Shown piece by piece: positions 1 to 12,638 of a stretch of 64,000 bases of DNA. The stretch spans positions 1,040,338 through 1,104,337 of the forward strand of contig CAUJNA010000513.1 of the NCBI GenBank assembly GCA_963377175.1, written 5' to 3'. The notes under the pieces were generated by a model that had not been told where the DNA came from, did not search any database, and saw only the letters and a program-made list of their open reading frames with translations. Origin of the DNA: Effrenium voratum. Lineage: Eukaryota > Sar > Dinophyceae > Suessiales > Symbiodiniaceae. The translations under genes and the position numbers were made by a program. Position 1 is the stretch's first letter. The number at the start of each line of letters is the position of its first letter.

Positions 1-3000
1 CGAAGATTTGGTCAGAACCCAAAGTCCGAAGTTAGCAAAAAAGCCTTTGGCATTCTTTGCCCAACCTCTACGTGCAACCAGGAGGGGTGGTCAAGAAACA
101 AAAAAGACTGTGAATAAAGGATCTCACTGATGGGCGGCCCAGTTGATGAAGACCCTGTTTACTACGTTTGATTCACAGGGCGGATGAACCCATTGTAATT
201 CAATTCAGGCCCACGCAGGAAGCTATGACAAGCATAACCCACACTTTTTGCACCGGTGTCTCGTGCATGGCATGAGAAACCAGTTGTATGTCTCAAAAAA
301 TGCGAACGTTGGTTGGTATTTAGATGGAGACCGAAAGGAGACTCGCGCCCTTTGTTGTTTTCGACGTCCGCTGCCTTTGCCTCAGCATGGGTACGGCATA
401 ACGCGTCGCCAGTGGAACGTGCAAGACGTACGTGAGAGGCCCCTGTGCGCAACAGGCACGTCGGGGTTACCGGGGTCTCCAAAACTCTTCGATACGGGTG
501 TGGCTCAAAATTAAACAGCTGTACGCAGGTTCTAGTCTGTGTTTCCATTTAACAAGGTGCCATTTTCAGGTACAGTTGTTTGACCCACAGCCAATCACAG
601 CCATATACTGAGGTAGGCCAACTGTGAAAAAGAATCAGAGAATATGATGTCGGGGCAACCCGGATGTAGGCCGAGTTGAGTGTCAAGATGGCACCCGAAA
701 CCCGAAAACAAACAAGGGTGCGGTTTTCCATCAAAGCTCCCTTGAGCCCTTGAGTCAGTGTACTTTCCGGGTAGATGGATTTGCCCGACACACAAACTCT
801 GCAGGAGATGACACGGGATGACGTGTAAGTGATCAATCGCCTTTTTTGCATATTTTTCCTGAGAGGAGCCATGTTGAATTGCAAGTGTTTCGATGGAAGC
901 AAAACAAGGATGGTTTTGATGCAACACTCGACCCCGAAGTCACCGACTCAGCAGCAAGAACTACTGTGTTTTGGGGAAAGGTGTGAACCTCTTCACCAGG
1001 TTCCTACAGGTTCTTTCGCCGGTCAATTGGAACCTTCGGTTTGCGGACGAGGCTTCTCAGGGGCCAAAACAACTATATAGGTGAGCTTTGACCGGTTAGT
1101 TTGGAGACAGAATAGATGGTGCCACTGGTTTGGATTGGTTTTATGCCATCCATTTACCAGGAAACCCCCATCGAGTTTTCCTAAAGGTCACCTAGGCTAG
1201 TGATCTCAAATCATCTCAACTCCCAAGTTAAGGGAAGACCATTTACAAGAGAATTGGCGTTTCGGAAGCGGTTGACGGTTTGCACCTCCGCGAAAATTGC
1301 TGAAGTACCGCGCAACAATAAATCATTCCCGACTGCCATCACTATCTGCCTTTGCTTTCCCTCTGACAACCAAACCATTAAAAGGGTTCCATCCGATTCA
1401 TGTCCCGCCGTAGAGAATGTTTAGCGCAGAACCAAAGGTCGAAATGTCGTTCCGATGTGTTTCCTGAACAAAGGTAGTTGCGACCTCAGGAAGACGAACT
1501 GTTTTCCATGATCAAAGTTCGTTTCTATGAGGATTGTCTCCTAATTGAGGGCGGTGATCTTTTTGTGTTTGAATTATCCAGAGCTGCTCTTCTTTTGTGA
1601 GATCTTTGACAATGTCCTCCCTCTCTTGAGACACCATCAACAAGCCGCAAGTACAGCTGAATGATTTCCATTCGCTGAATTGCGTCATTTGCGTTGACAA
1701 GTGTGTCCATAGGCCAAAGGAAAACTGCCACTGGAAAATGATTCCCATGTGTGACACCAAACATGCTTTTGGACCACCCCAAATTAATTGCCAGGTTTCC
1801 GCCAAGGGATTCGATCACACCAACGGAGTCACCTCTTCGTCTTGTCCATCTTTTGAGTTGTTCGACGTGTTTCTTCTTGTTTGAGAGTCTGGTTTCCCAA
1901 AATCCAGCTCGACATTGACCAAAGGGCAACAACCGTGCTCTTGGTTTGAATCGCACCATCTCCCCGACCCTCCACCTCCAAATCTTCCACAGAAAAGCCA
2001 ACATATGTGAATAAGTTTGACTGATTGTTCATCGTAGCCATCTCTTTGGGTGAACCCGGTACTCAGCCTTGCGCCGAGCTTTTCGATAGGGCCCTGGCGT
2101 TTTGCAAACCGCCGCTCGGTTTCCTCTCCTTGGGAAGCCGAAGTCGCTGGCCGGTTCGGAAACCCGTCTTCGCCGAAATTTGAAGCGACGGGTGTTGATC
2201 TGAGTGGCGATGTCGAGAACCTTCCAAGAGTCGGTTGGTTCCATTTTTGAGGTGACTTGTTTGAGGGAAAAGAACCCGGGCACGCACCTGGTTGGTTTCG
2301 CGGTCGTCTCCTTGAGGAACAAGACAGCGCACAAAGGACAGGCCATATATCCATCAACCCAATTAGCACATGAAGCTAGTGCTCGTAAGATGAACGATGC
2401 TTAGGGCCAGGCCGAGGTTGTTGCGTCGGGAGTAGTCCTGTTGTGCGTCCTTGGAACTCGCTTGTGGACAATGTTCCCCTTCCGGGATGTTTATTGTGGG
2501 GTCGTCCACAATTCAAGTTTGAGGCCGATGGGTTTCTCTCCAAATCGGACCCCAAATCAGGCTTTCGCAAAGAAGCAGACCCATTTTCTTACCGTTTCAA
2601 TCAGACAAAGCCAGCCGGACTCCGAACCGCCCCGAAATTGGTAATCGAAATTGGCCCGGCTGCGCGGATTTGTCGAGCGGGCCAGTCATTCTGCTCGGGG
2701 CTCTCTTGATTTCCCCACGATGGGAATTGTCCTTTTTGAGCCTGGGGGGTGTTGTTTTCCGGGGAAGTTTCCCTTGGGTGATATATTGTGTATGTGATGA
2801 GGTTCCCCTCTTGGCGGCCTTAAATATCAGTTTAACCCATTTGAGGTGAGTTTCCCTGGGCGATAGGTGGAAATTTTGCGAGCCCTATATCGGCCTTGCC
2901 GTGATTCGCAGTTGGTGACTCAGATCCGCAGCAAAGCTCCAGCGCGCTTTGCCAATATCTCTTCGAGTTCCTGGTCAGCGGTTCAGTCACTGGTTGGACC

Positions 3001-5453
3001 GAAAAACAAACGCTGACTTGAGTCATTGGGGTTGGACCATTTCTGGCGGCAAAAGCGTGTTTTTTTTCTTTCTCGGAAAGTAAGTCATTTTGGTCACGAG
3101 CGAACAAGCGGGCCGATTTGAAGAGCCACTTAAATTGGAGAAAGAGATATGTCTCACAACGGGCCCCGAATGTTTGCAGTACTCTTGAACCCTCCTAGGT
3201 GAAAAGGCCAAATTCCAGAGATTCCGCTGGCCCGCTTCCAAGCCAGAAACCAGGGTAGTTTGACCCCTAGGTCTTGCCACGGCTTCCTTTCGTTACCCAT
3301 AGTGGCCTGCCTGAAGGCGCGCTTGGATACGTTTCGCTCAAAAACCCAAAAGTCGAATTCAAATCCCGGAAAAACGATGATGTTCATCCTGGAGAAGGCG
3401 CTTGACCTCCTATCCCAGAGGGTCCAAGTACCTTCTGAGGAGGTACTTAGACCCGCTTTTGCCCCCCAAAAGCCATTCTCATGAGGTACCAAGGGACCCT
3501 CTTGGTATTCGCATGGGTTTTCCCTTTGCTTGTTTAAAGAGAAATGCCACGGGCGAGAGAAAGGCACCGGTCTTGGCGCCCCTAAACCCAGAAGTTCATT
3601 CTTGGCTCGGTGGTTCGACCTCCGTCTTGTTGTTTCCTGGGATCTCGGTTGTCATTGTTTAGTTCAAATGTATCTAGTATCATGGTGAATTGGACAAAAC
3701 ATGAGTTGTTTTGTAGGTTGGCCCCCCAACAGTTCGGGGCAAATTTTAGGTCGGACTTTCAAGAAGGCCCCCCTTTGCAAGGATCTGTTTTAGGTCCGTT
3801 CAAGAAGTGCCGCTAAAAAGCAGACTTTACATGACCCATGTTTGATGTGTTGATATTGCCCCAAATGGGCTTAGGATTTGTTCGTTCGCACTCAGCGATT
3901 CTTGTTTCCATATTGTTAACGTATTATTTGTTTGTTCTTCCAGTGCCACGGCTGAGCTTTCGCTGGGATCGGGAGTTTAGCCACGGCGATGCTACGGCCG
4001 TTTGCGGAAAGGCAATTTCGCGTGAGAGAGTCAGAGGACCGAAGAGACTCGAAAGGGGAAACTTCCCAAACAAGATGGGCGCTCAACGTTTGAGACCCCT
4101 CCCTTTCTGGGCGTAGGGACCAAATGTTGGATGTCCTTGTGGCTTTCCTTTTGAAGCCACACCAAAACGAATCTGTTGGATTGCTCTCACAGGCGAAGCC
4201 GAAGAGAGGCTTTTCATCCACACAAAGAACGCGCGTTCCAAGCGCCCGAAACCAAAGGGAAGGTGCCCTTTGCTTCGTAGAGATGCAGCCACCCTTGGGA
4301 GACAAGCCCAGTCAATGCATCGGGTGAAGTGGGGGGTTGGTACGCTGACAATCGCAGTCGACTTTCGGTTGGAGGACGCCACAAATAACGGGGACCGCCC
4401 AACGGTCCATGGTCTCCTTGGGCTTCAAGAATATTGGGTGACTTGAGGGCTCTTTCAAATGCGGAAAGAATCCCTAGCCTGGGAAAGGGTGCAATTTCAC
4501 CAACTTCCTGAGGCCCACTTCGGGAAACCAAAAGGATAACCGGCCTTTTTTTTCCCGGGGCGGGAGGGGGGGTCCCAGTTGAAAGACACACCAAAAATTG
4601 AGAGGGGCACAGCACCAAAAAAACACGAGCTGCTGTCAAAGCGACTTTGGGAACTGCGTGCGGACCAGCTTCGTGGTTCGGGGGGTTACGCAAAACCCTG
4701 GTTAAAGCGCCTTTTGCCAAAAAGTGAAGGTGCCCACAAGTTTGGGCGCAACAAGACAAAGTGCCCATAGAGCAAACCTGGACACGATGTTATACATTTG
4801 GCTGCACCCGTCTGCATGGACGGATCGGATGGGATTCCATGCGGGTCTCTGCGGTCTCGAGGCCCGGATCGGCCCAAGGTGCCCGAGAGTCGAGGTCGGG
4901 AAATGGTTTTCAAGCAAAAAAAAAGAAGTTGCTGAAGTTGGTGAAGTTGGGCCAAGTTGGGTCCCCTTCAAAGCGGCAAACCAGACGATGCACCCGAATG
5001 GCCAACGTGGGTGTTCCCTTCGGTGTCCCTTCAAACGGAGCTGAAAAGTGCACTGCGAGGTACCGCCAAATGATCCCCCGGTCCAAGCAGGCTCTTTTCT
5101 TGGAAAGCATCACCTTCCCAAGGGAGCTACGTGTGGGAAAGAACGAATTGGCCAATCCTCGGAATGCGGGGGCAAAATGATAAGACTCAGTCGTCTAGGG
5201 TCTTGTTTCGACAACCCGGGACCAACCAGACGTCCCAAGAAATGGCTCCATGTGACTATCTTCAAGGACTGTGGCTCACTTCCCAGGTTTCTGGCTGTCG
5301 TGCTAAGTCTACCTATGTCAACCCATTCGGCTGGGGGATGTGCATTCCCTTCAAAGCCACTAGGCCACTCCACACCTCAGGCAAAGAGTCAGCGGTTTTT
5401 CTGCGTATCTTCGGTAGCTTGTCTTTGGTTCCCATTCGTATTCCAATTCCAAG
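1..5453. other. Non-coding, intron/intergenic-type DNA
   Basis: I see no gene I can support here. Open frames exist on both strands, but none has a convincing codon pattern, a conserved domain or paired splice signals. A stretch of about 50 bases at 499-547, starting GTGGCTCAAAATTA, recurs with changes at 23,447-23,500, so at least one short dispersed repeat family is present. Phrases such as GGGTTCCCT and AAAGGGAACC recur often, giving a patchwork typical of old repeat-derived dinoflagellate sequence. Confidence 0.5.
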
Positions 5454-5642
5454 CTCCAATGGCTCCAGCATTTGTTCAGGTCGTCGAATCCGGAGTTTGT
5501 GCCCAGCGGATGGAGCTGTTCGACCGACCTCGCCAAATCGAAGGCCAGTTTGAGAGAAGCACGACAAGTTGTCTCCTCCCGGCCGTGCGGGGAGGCGCTC
5601 ATGAAAGAGTTCCCTGCATCGTTTCACCGCTCAGACCCATAA
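5454..5642 (+). CDS. Candidate terminal exon, unknown protein
   Basis: After a possible splice acceptor (TTCCAATTCCAAG) there are 62 codons ending in TAA. Third positions are mostly G or C, in contrast to the flanks. The frame reads LQWLQHLF... with the later segment LAKSKASLREARQVVSS, plausible as a soluble, partly helical region. A second frame on the same strand is also open here (containing VVESGVCAQRMELFDRP), so the frame is not certain. I recognise no domain. A 3'-terminal coding exon is the best reading; transcript evidence would decide. Confidence 0.35.
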   Translation, partial: LQWLQHLFRSSNPEFVPSGWSCSTDLAKSKASLREARQVVSSRPCGEALMKEFPASFHRSDP

Positions 5643-7061
5643 GCAGGCGTCCGGCTCAATGAACGGGGCTAGCCACGAGAGGAAGGAAGACCTAAACCCA
5701 CCCGCCATGCCAAGGAAAAAGAACCTTTTTCAGTGCTCCCCCCGAGAGTGAAGAACGCCCACCACAAGGGGACACGTGCCCCTTGTTTTTGCTCGAGGTT
5801 GGCCACTCGGTTGTTTTTGGCAAGCCTATTCAGTCATAACAGCTGACAGCGGAGCTTTGGAACACAACGCTCCTGTTGAAAAAGGCCTCAAACGTCCACT
5901 TCCATGATTGGACGATGGTTCCAACCAGCTGAAATCCAGACAAATCCAAACTCGCACGTGGCGTAGCTCCTGCAGCCCGCCTCGCCAAACAAGCTCCGGA
6001 CGGAAAGAGTACTGCGCGGCTGCGCTGCCGAAGGTCATCGTAGGGCCGTTTAGACATAAGGACAAGGGAACCATGTCGACCATTCATACAGACTCTATAT
6101 GGGCCTCACCTAAAGTCTTGCAACCCCTAACTCACTGAAAAAAGACCCAATAAACATGTGCTCAAAACACCTTCTGTTGAACATATTATGATTTGATATA
6201 GTGTCTATGTGATGTATCAGGATGGCACATCTGTTTGGGTCCCGTGGTGTGTGTGTGTGTGTGTGGGTGTTTGTGTGCGTGCGTGCCACCCCTTTGACTG
6301 GGCTTTGCAACTATAGGTGCAGGGCCATCTTTGACCAAAATGATGGAGTTGGACTCGCTCCCTGAGTTGGACTTTGGTCACTTTGGTCACTTTTTTCGGT
6401 TTGCACCATGACAAAAGTTCCGACTGACCAAGAAGTGAGAGGAAGCGTCCTAACCGGGCCGCGGCCTGAGGAGTCCGAGCAAAGCTCTGAGGAGCGCCGG
6501 AATGGGTTGGAGTGGAACCCCCTTTTTGGTGGGGGTGGTCTCAGTTCTAATCGGTTCCCCGAAAATCGGCGGGTTCCTGGTGGTTTCCCTGCAAAGGGCA
6601 TCCGAGGGAGCCGCGATCTTCTTTCAACCCAAGGAAAGGTTTCCCAAAAGGGAAAGACGCACCCATTTGGTTGAGGAGTTTAGGGTGGTTTAGGATTGGT
6701 CAGAACCTGTGGGTGTTTGTTTTGTCATTTTATTCAAGGGTGCCACGTCACTGGTTGCAATAGGTTTCCCTCTTTCTGAGGGCGGATCTGGACTTGGGCT
6801 CGCCAGGGCTCAGGATGCACCTTTCCTCATGGGACATGAACCCAAGTTTTCCAGCTGAGCAACAGCTTGGAAACAATAACAAGCGTCAACAGGGTGAAAG
6901 AGATTTGTGTCTAGCATGAAACGGAGGAAACTAGGTTTGTTCAAAGCAAAACAAGCGTCAACAGGGGGAAAAAGAAAAAGAAGCAGTGGCGCCCTTCGTT
7001 TGGTGTCGCTCGTGTGGATTCACACCCAGCCGGCCACTGGCCGATGCGATGCGGTTCGCAG
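5643..7061. other. Non-coding stretch with GT microsatellite
   Basis: Mostly featureless. A GT/TG microsatellite lies at 6247-6285. Around 6366-6395 the phrase ACTTTGGTCACTTT is repeated, and the same phrase recurs near 10,625, another dispersed short repeat. A possible exon at 6408-6520 is listed separately. Confidence 0.5.
6408..6520 (+). CDS. Possible exon, acidic segment
   Basis: The open frame from ATG 6408 contains an acidic stretch (PRPEESEQSSEERRNGLEW) encoded by mostly G/C-ending codons. Such Glu/Ser-rich segments are common in dinoflagellate exons but are easy to get by chance. There is no domain and no clear donor site. It could be a 5' exon or chance. Confidence 0.22.
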
Positions 7062-7150
7062 GAGTCGGAGGCGGATTCCAGCGACGAGACCGCGCCCTTG
7101 AACATCGCCCGAAACCAGGCGGACGCCAAGGCGGGGCGTGGGAGAAATCG
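7062..7150 (+). CDS. Possible internal exon, Ser/Asp/Glu-rich
   Basis: After the acceptor-like GGTTCGCAG the frame reads ESEADSSDETAPLNIARNQA followed by DAKAGRGRNRR, with nearly all codons ending in G or C. Both flanks change abruptly to lower GC3. There is no clear GT donor, but dinoflagellate introns often use GC or GA donors, so that does not exclude an exon. The product is not recognised. Confidence 0.32.
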
Positions 7151-8074
7151 ACGAGTCCTTAAGGGATTTCTGAGAATAGATTCGATTTCATTTGATTTCC
7201 TTATTCTCTGCGAATAGATTCGATGTCCCCTCCTCTGATTCGTACGGTCCGGATTTTATTTCGAAGTCCAGGATAGCTTAGGGAACCCGGGAATCGGGCA
7301 GTTATTGGGCGGTCGCGCGGCACCCTTTGAAATCCTGATTTGGTGGGTGCCCCTTGAAAGGGTCCTGGGCCCTAAAGATCATTTCGCGGTTTGAACAAAA
7401 TCGCTGGGCCAAACCGACCAACCTTTTGTCAATGCTTGGCCAATTTGAGTCAAAGTCCCAAAAGGTCCAGATCCTGGCAAAGGAACAAAGTCGCGCATGC
7501 CTTGTAAATGTGCCCGGGCCCCATGAAAGGCTGGGATCCCCATTGGTGATGTGGGGGGCTTCAAATTCAAGTTGTCATAAGGGTAAACTATTCAGAGTTT
7601 GTTTGGTCTGCATGATTGCAGGCGAATTGTTTTTGAGTTGGCTTGTACAAGCTGGAATTCGCCCTTCCCCCTTTCGCTAGTTGACCGCTCCTTGGCCCTG
7701 TAACGTAAATGTCATAGTGAGTTCGCGGACACCATTTTCAACTGGTACCACGCATGGTTGAAGTGTTCACGAAAGCTCCCGTAACCCAAACTGCCCACCA
7801 TCCAGAAGGATCCCTTATTCCTGGTGAGCTAAAAAGATAGTCCACCCAGATCTGCGGGGCGCTGTTTTCAACTGCTGATTGGGCTGGGGAACCCCAACTC
7901 GAAATCAACCAACCAAAAAGGAAGCATGTGGGTGAGTCCCTCTTTTAGGGGACCCCCAAACTGGGTGTTTTCGTTTTGATGTCTTTTTAAAACCGACCAA
8001 AACCCCCTCGCAAAAACGGGCAGACCCAAGTCGTTGTTTTCCTGAAAGTCCACTTGTCTATTCATGAAGAGACC

Positions 8075-8145
8075 ATGCCGCGCGAGGACGGTCGGGTACG
8101 CTGCTCGCTGAAGGTGGTAGCACCTTGGCGAAGCGCATCCCTCAT
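8075..8145 (+). CDS. Possible first exon
   Basis: ATG 8075 begins MPREDGRVRCSLKVVAPWRS, with G/C-rich third positions, and runs into a good donor CAT|GTGAGC at 8146. Start codon, coding bias and a consensus donor occur together over 71 bases. The exon is too short to give a family, and the next exon is not identified. Confidence 0.28.
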
Positions 8146-9146
8146 GTGAGCCACAATCAAAACCCGGGTAGATGAAGGCTGGGAAGGGACAATCCAAACC
8201 ATAAAATAGCAGTGGCCGCCTTCTTAATTCCTTACATGACTTACATGGTTCTGGGTAGACCATTTTAGTACTGGGTTTGCTTGTGGCTCATGTGCCTTTC
8301 TTGTTGCATCATTTCGTGCCCTGATGTGGACCATAGTCAAGGTTCCAAAAGGTTGGCCTTTTGTTTCCAAGTCCTTTGGGCAACTGAGAGATTCCTAACC
8401 CTCCAGTTTGTGAATTGTGAGCGTTTTGCTCAAATAAGTCCTACTCACTTCCGGCCAGTGTCTTACCTCTTTAGGAAAACCAGTTGAGTGGTACGCACTT
8501 CGGATTTGTTTGGCTTGAGGCCTTTCAGAAGTTGACCTTGGCTTTCGGATGAAAGACATCTGGATCAGAATCATCACCAAAAAGGGTAGAATTCATTCAC
8601 TTCAGGGGAGTCCTTCCTAAGTGACAACAACCTGTTTGATGTTCGAGGACATCTGAATCTTAAGACTCTTTCTGCATCTTTGCCCCAGCCAGCAAAACGT
8701 GAATTTGGGGTTCTTTAAATCACCAACCCCATAGAACCCAACCCTTTTTTTTTTTTCGGGGGTTTCCCCGGGGTTCTCGAAGATTGCACGATGCAGTTGG
8801 ACTGCCATCCGGCTGTTTGAAAGCAGATCTCGCTTGCCACATTTCTGGGGGTCCTGGCCCCCCAAATTACCATGGGTAACTTTTCCCATTTGGTGGGACA
8901 TATCATTTTTGCAGAGGTTTTCCCCCATAGCCATCCCGTGTTGACTGGACCTTGGATCAACCCCTATTTCTTGGGCTCCCTGAAAGATGCAATTTGGCAA
9001 TCTCAAACATCATCATTTTCCACCAGACCAAATCACAAGATTCCCCCCCCCCCCCCCCGTTCCCTCCAAATAGGGCCTTAGTAGATCAGCGTCCTGTCTT
9101 GGAAAGACTGGTTGGATCCTATGAAAGGCAAACACTAACTTCGGTT

Positions 9147-9470
9147 TCTATGCCTTTCGCCGAAAGGTCGCGTGACACAGCAAAGCCTTGCCTCCGGAAA
9201 GCCGGTCCAACGGGGATCTCGGTCAAACGGGGCTTCACAAGTCTAAGCATTTCTAGGGAAGCACCAAGTAAGGTCGCACTCCCTGAGTTCAGGGACAGTG
9301 GCGAACAAAAGGTTTGCCCTTTGTTTGGCCAATGCACGGAACTGGCGGGGTTGTCAATGGTCAAGCTTGTGCTTGGAAGCTGCGGGTTCGTGGTCTTGCC
9401 TGACAACACCGCTCTGCACGGCGATGGCTTGAACATGCTTAGACATTTGGCCCGATGGAACCCATTAAAA
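9147..9470 (+). CDS. Uncertain open frame (part of 176-codon ORF)
   Basis: The plus-strand frame open from 8952 to 9482 is unusually long for this region. Its later half (ELAGLSMVKLVLGSCGFVVL) looks hydrophobic and protein-like with moderate GC3. The opposite strand is also open for 105 codons across 9119-9436, which weakens the call. No domain recognised. Confidence 0.22.
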
Positions 9471-10347
9471 ATAATGGATTGATTGTGTTTTGGGCATCAG
9501 TAGATTGCGCCGTTGCCCCCACCACCTTTCCTGTCAATTTGGGCAGAGTTTTAAGAGATGCCCACCCCCTTTATAAAATTCGCTGAGATCCGGATGAATT
9601 AAAACTGATGTGCATGTTGTATTCACTATAGCCCTTCTTGTTTGAACCTACAAACCCCAGCATGCACTTAGACCCAATCTGGGCAAATAACTGGAGAAAC
9701 CACGAGCTCACCCGCGGAGGACTCCCTGAATAGTTCGTCCGGATGAAGCGGCTTGATCAATGGAGAAGCTTCCGAAAACCAGTTGGTCGGTGGGAACTCC
9801 AGACCCCAAGATCATTCGCGGAGCATGCGGGGTCGAGCCCATGGACGGATAGGCCACGAATCCTCCCCGGCTGCGTGTCAAAGAGTCCGCGCCTGAGAGC
9901 CTGAGGGGGTTTAGATGCTATTAAGAAGACGCCCGGAACTCACCGTCTGCAAACTTTTTTTCAACAACACACAAGTCACAAGGAGATTCATGGAGACGAG
10001 AATGTTGAAAGCACTGGGGAAAGACAAAAACAAACAAGACAATCACCTGGACACCAAGGTTTGATGGAAAGAAAAATAAGCTCAGGTGATATCCCCAACA
10101 GCATGCGGTGCTCTTTTTAGTGGTCGCACCACCCCGCAGCCCTCGCAGAACCTCGTGGAACCCTGGCCTGGTGGAACCCTCGTGGAACCTTGCCTCAGGG
10201 CCGCCCCGGACCACCCGGAGCCTATCCGGGCTGAGACCCCAAAGCTTCCAGATGTTGGGGAAAAATCACATGGGCACCTTCCTTGGTTTGATCCGACGCA
10301 AAAAGGCAACGGGTTTTCTCGCCTCGCGGCCGCGCCTCTGACGTTAG

Positions 10348-10435
10348 GCGCGGCTTGAAGGATATCGAGCTCGAGGCCACAGGCCTCACCGTGGGCTCCC
10401 TCGTGCAGGCCCTCACCGCACCGTACAACAAATCG
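10348..10435 (+). CDS. Possible internal exon
   Basis: After the acceptor-like GACGTTAG the frame reads RGLKDIELEATGLTVGSL then VQALTAPYNKS, with almost every codon ending in G or C, and it meets a GT at 10,436. Both flanks lose the coding bias. The segment resembles a helix-turn-helix of a soluble enzyme but I cannot assign a family. Confidence 0.38.
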
Positions 10436-12541
10436 GTTGGCCCCGGATGGATTTGGTTATGGGTCAAATATCAACCACCAGGGGACCGCAGGTTTTGGTC
10501 CATGCCTCCACTTAAATATCAGGATTATGTTTTTGGTACCAATTTTCGACTCATAGCCATTTGTAGAACTGTTCTTTTTTTGCTAGGTAGGGGGTGTCCA
10601 ATTCTCCATTTCCTTTGCTCACTTGACTTTGGTCACTTTTTGGGAAGACCGACTTTGGTGGTAAACAAACAGCTCGGAGTTGTTGTGACCAAACTACTCG
10701 GGAAGTGAGGTTTAGCGGGGTGCAAACCACTTTTGGAGGGAACACCCCCCCTTTAATGGGACAGGTGTGTTTTTCTGGGGTCAAGATTCGGTTGCAACCC
10801 TGGAAATGGGTGGTGTCCCTTGTGTGAACCACCCAAATGTACATAAACATATGTGGCATGGCAGGATCAAAGCTAGAATCGGAATCTTAGAGCCTTTAAC
10901 TGGGAGACAATGGAAGTCAGACAAGCACATGGCATGTGTCTCCCAAAATGGGTGGTTCTTTTGTTGTGAACCTTTTCGGGTGGTTTCCCTTTACAACCGC
11001 CAAAAGGGTAACGTCAAAAAAGACAACCCCACATGGGTCTGACGAAATGAACAAGGGTCCTAAAAAAGCATGAAGCAGGCTTTAGGGCTGACTACATATG
11101 AAGCAGAGTCTGACATGTAGCTTGCCATACGGGGTTACCGGGTTGGGCCGGGGTCTGTTCAAAACCAACCTGAAAGCTGCAAAAAACAGGTCTGGGATGG
11201 TATCTGGGCATCCGATCGGGTGGACCGTTTCAGCCTCCATCTCCTTTTCGCCAGGTGATGAAGTATGGGGACGATGATCAGTGGACCGCCGGGGGCCTCG
11301 AATCAGGGGCTCGAGTCCTTTCTTGAATCGATAATCGGACAGGGCCCCTCTTCACATGATGGCTTCGGTAATCCTTTGGGTTGCCTTTTGCCCTCCAAAA
11401 AGAGTTACCCTCAGAAGACACGCCCATGTGGTCTCGGCAAGATTCTGAAACGTTCAGTCGCTCTGTGCTGGGTCTTTGGGCATCCCTTTTTTGGCCCTCC
11501 TTCTCCCTGGTCCAGAATGACCTCCTCGAGATGGTAGCCAGGTGCATGGTATCTGGAGCCACGCTTAAAGAAAGGAGCGGATAAGGATTCTCCAAGGCAC
11601 CCTAAGGCTCCATGCGTCAAGGGAAACCGACAACCCTAAAGAATCCCAAAACCTAAACCAGAATGACAGGGCTTGCATCCAACCCCTTCACCTGTCTTAT
11701 GCTCTGTCCTTAGCATCAAACGTCTCGTGTGTTGATGTGTCAACCACCACCTAATCCCCCCCCGCTGTCTGTCCTCTCGGAAGAGAAAGCGCCCCCTCCA
11801 GGTTGCCACAGAGATGATGCGGGCCCGATCCACCACGATGCGCTTCACCATCTCTGACTTGGAGGACGGCATGTCGAGCTACTGGTTTGACCAGTCGATT
11901 TACCAGCGGAACCCGTCGATGCGACTAGGTTGGGCAAAAAGACTGATGAGTTCCGCTGGCTTAGACTGGTTTTGATGCCAGGGGAACCCGTCGATTTGAC
12001 CAGAAGGACACCCTTATACGGCGGCAGCGACAGCGCAACACAAAGCCCCCCCCCAAAAAATAAAGCCGAGGGACACCAACGGGATTCTCAAACGGTTTAT
12101 CCCATGAAGGAGCCGATCGATTGTGTGCCTGCGTTGTTCGAATAGTTCCCGAGTGTGGTGCACACGGAATAGGAAAGCCATCCAAGCTGCTTCTCACAAC
12201 AAGTTTTCCAGCGACCTGGGAGATTGCCCTTTTCTGGGAAGCGCCCATGTCCGTACGGCCCACACGCTCGGGCTGTCCCTTGAAGAGTACCCTAGTGGAT
12301 GGTTGGTCCATACTTTTCCAGCGGCTTTTCCACGAAGCCAGCAAGAACCCCACCCCACCCTTCCCATTTTACGAAAGTTGAACCCTTCCGGATTGCCAAC
12401 GTGTTGAACTTTTAGGCCCCTTCACACGTGGATGCTCCCTCAAGACTTGACTAGCGAAGAGATGGTCTATGTGTTGTCTTACCCTCGCTTTTGGAAGCAA
12501 GCCCTGGTTCCCTCGTTTCTTTTTTTTGTGAGTCTGGCGCC
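10436..12541. other. Mostly non-coding
   Basis: No supportable complete gene. The segment 11,878-12,000 contains two related phrases (TTTGACCAG and GGAACCCGTCGAT, each twice), a short internal duplication that also resembles 1125-1165. One exon candidate at 11,802-11,894 is listed separately. Confidence 0.45.
11802..11894 (+). CDS. Possible internal exon
   Basis: A pyrimidine-rich acceptor GCGCCCCCTCCAG is followed by a frame reading VATEMMRARSTTMRFTISDL then EDGMSSYWFDQ, with strong G/C third positions. The reverse strand is open too but has poorer codon quality. No family recognised. The downstream limit is a guess because no GT donor is evident; the frame stays open to 11,974. Confidence 0.3.
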
Positions 12542-12638
12542 ATGGCGGTTTCCGGATCCAAGATCCAGGAGAACACGGCATACCAACTGCGGCTCCGCGC
12601 GCAAATGCCCATCGAGCCCCTCAGGCTGGGACCCGTTG
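12542..12638 (+). CDS. Candidate first exon with consensus donor
   Basis: ATG 12,542 is in a good start context (GCGCCATGG). The frame reads MAVSGSKIQENTAYQLRLRA then QMPIEPLRLGPV, with strong G/C third positions, and ends at a textbook donor GTATGT at 12,639. This is among the best exon candidates in the first 30 kb because start context, codon bias and donor all agree. The protein is not recognised, and no downstream exon can be paired to it with confidence. Confidence 0.45.

Larger units (their letters stand above)
7151..10347. other. Mostly non-coding; 16-C homopolymer
   Basis: No gene I can name. A run of 16 C lies at 9043-9058. Two weak exon candidates (8075-8145 and about 9147-9470) are listed separately. 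The rest has no codon bias or RNA-gene signature that I can see. Confidence 0.5.

Noticed and set aside
9043..9058. Poly-C run as a functional site
   Set aside because: Homopolymer runs of C or G occur at several places (also 20,187, 27,326, 48,003, 59,691) and are common in such genomes.
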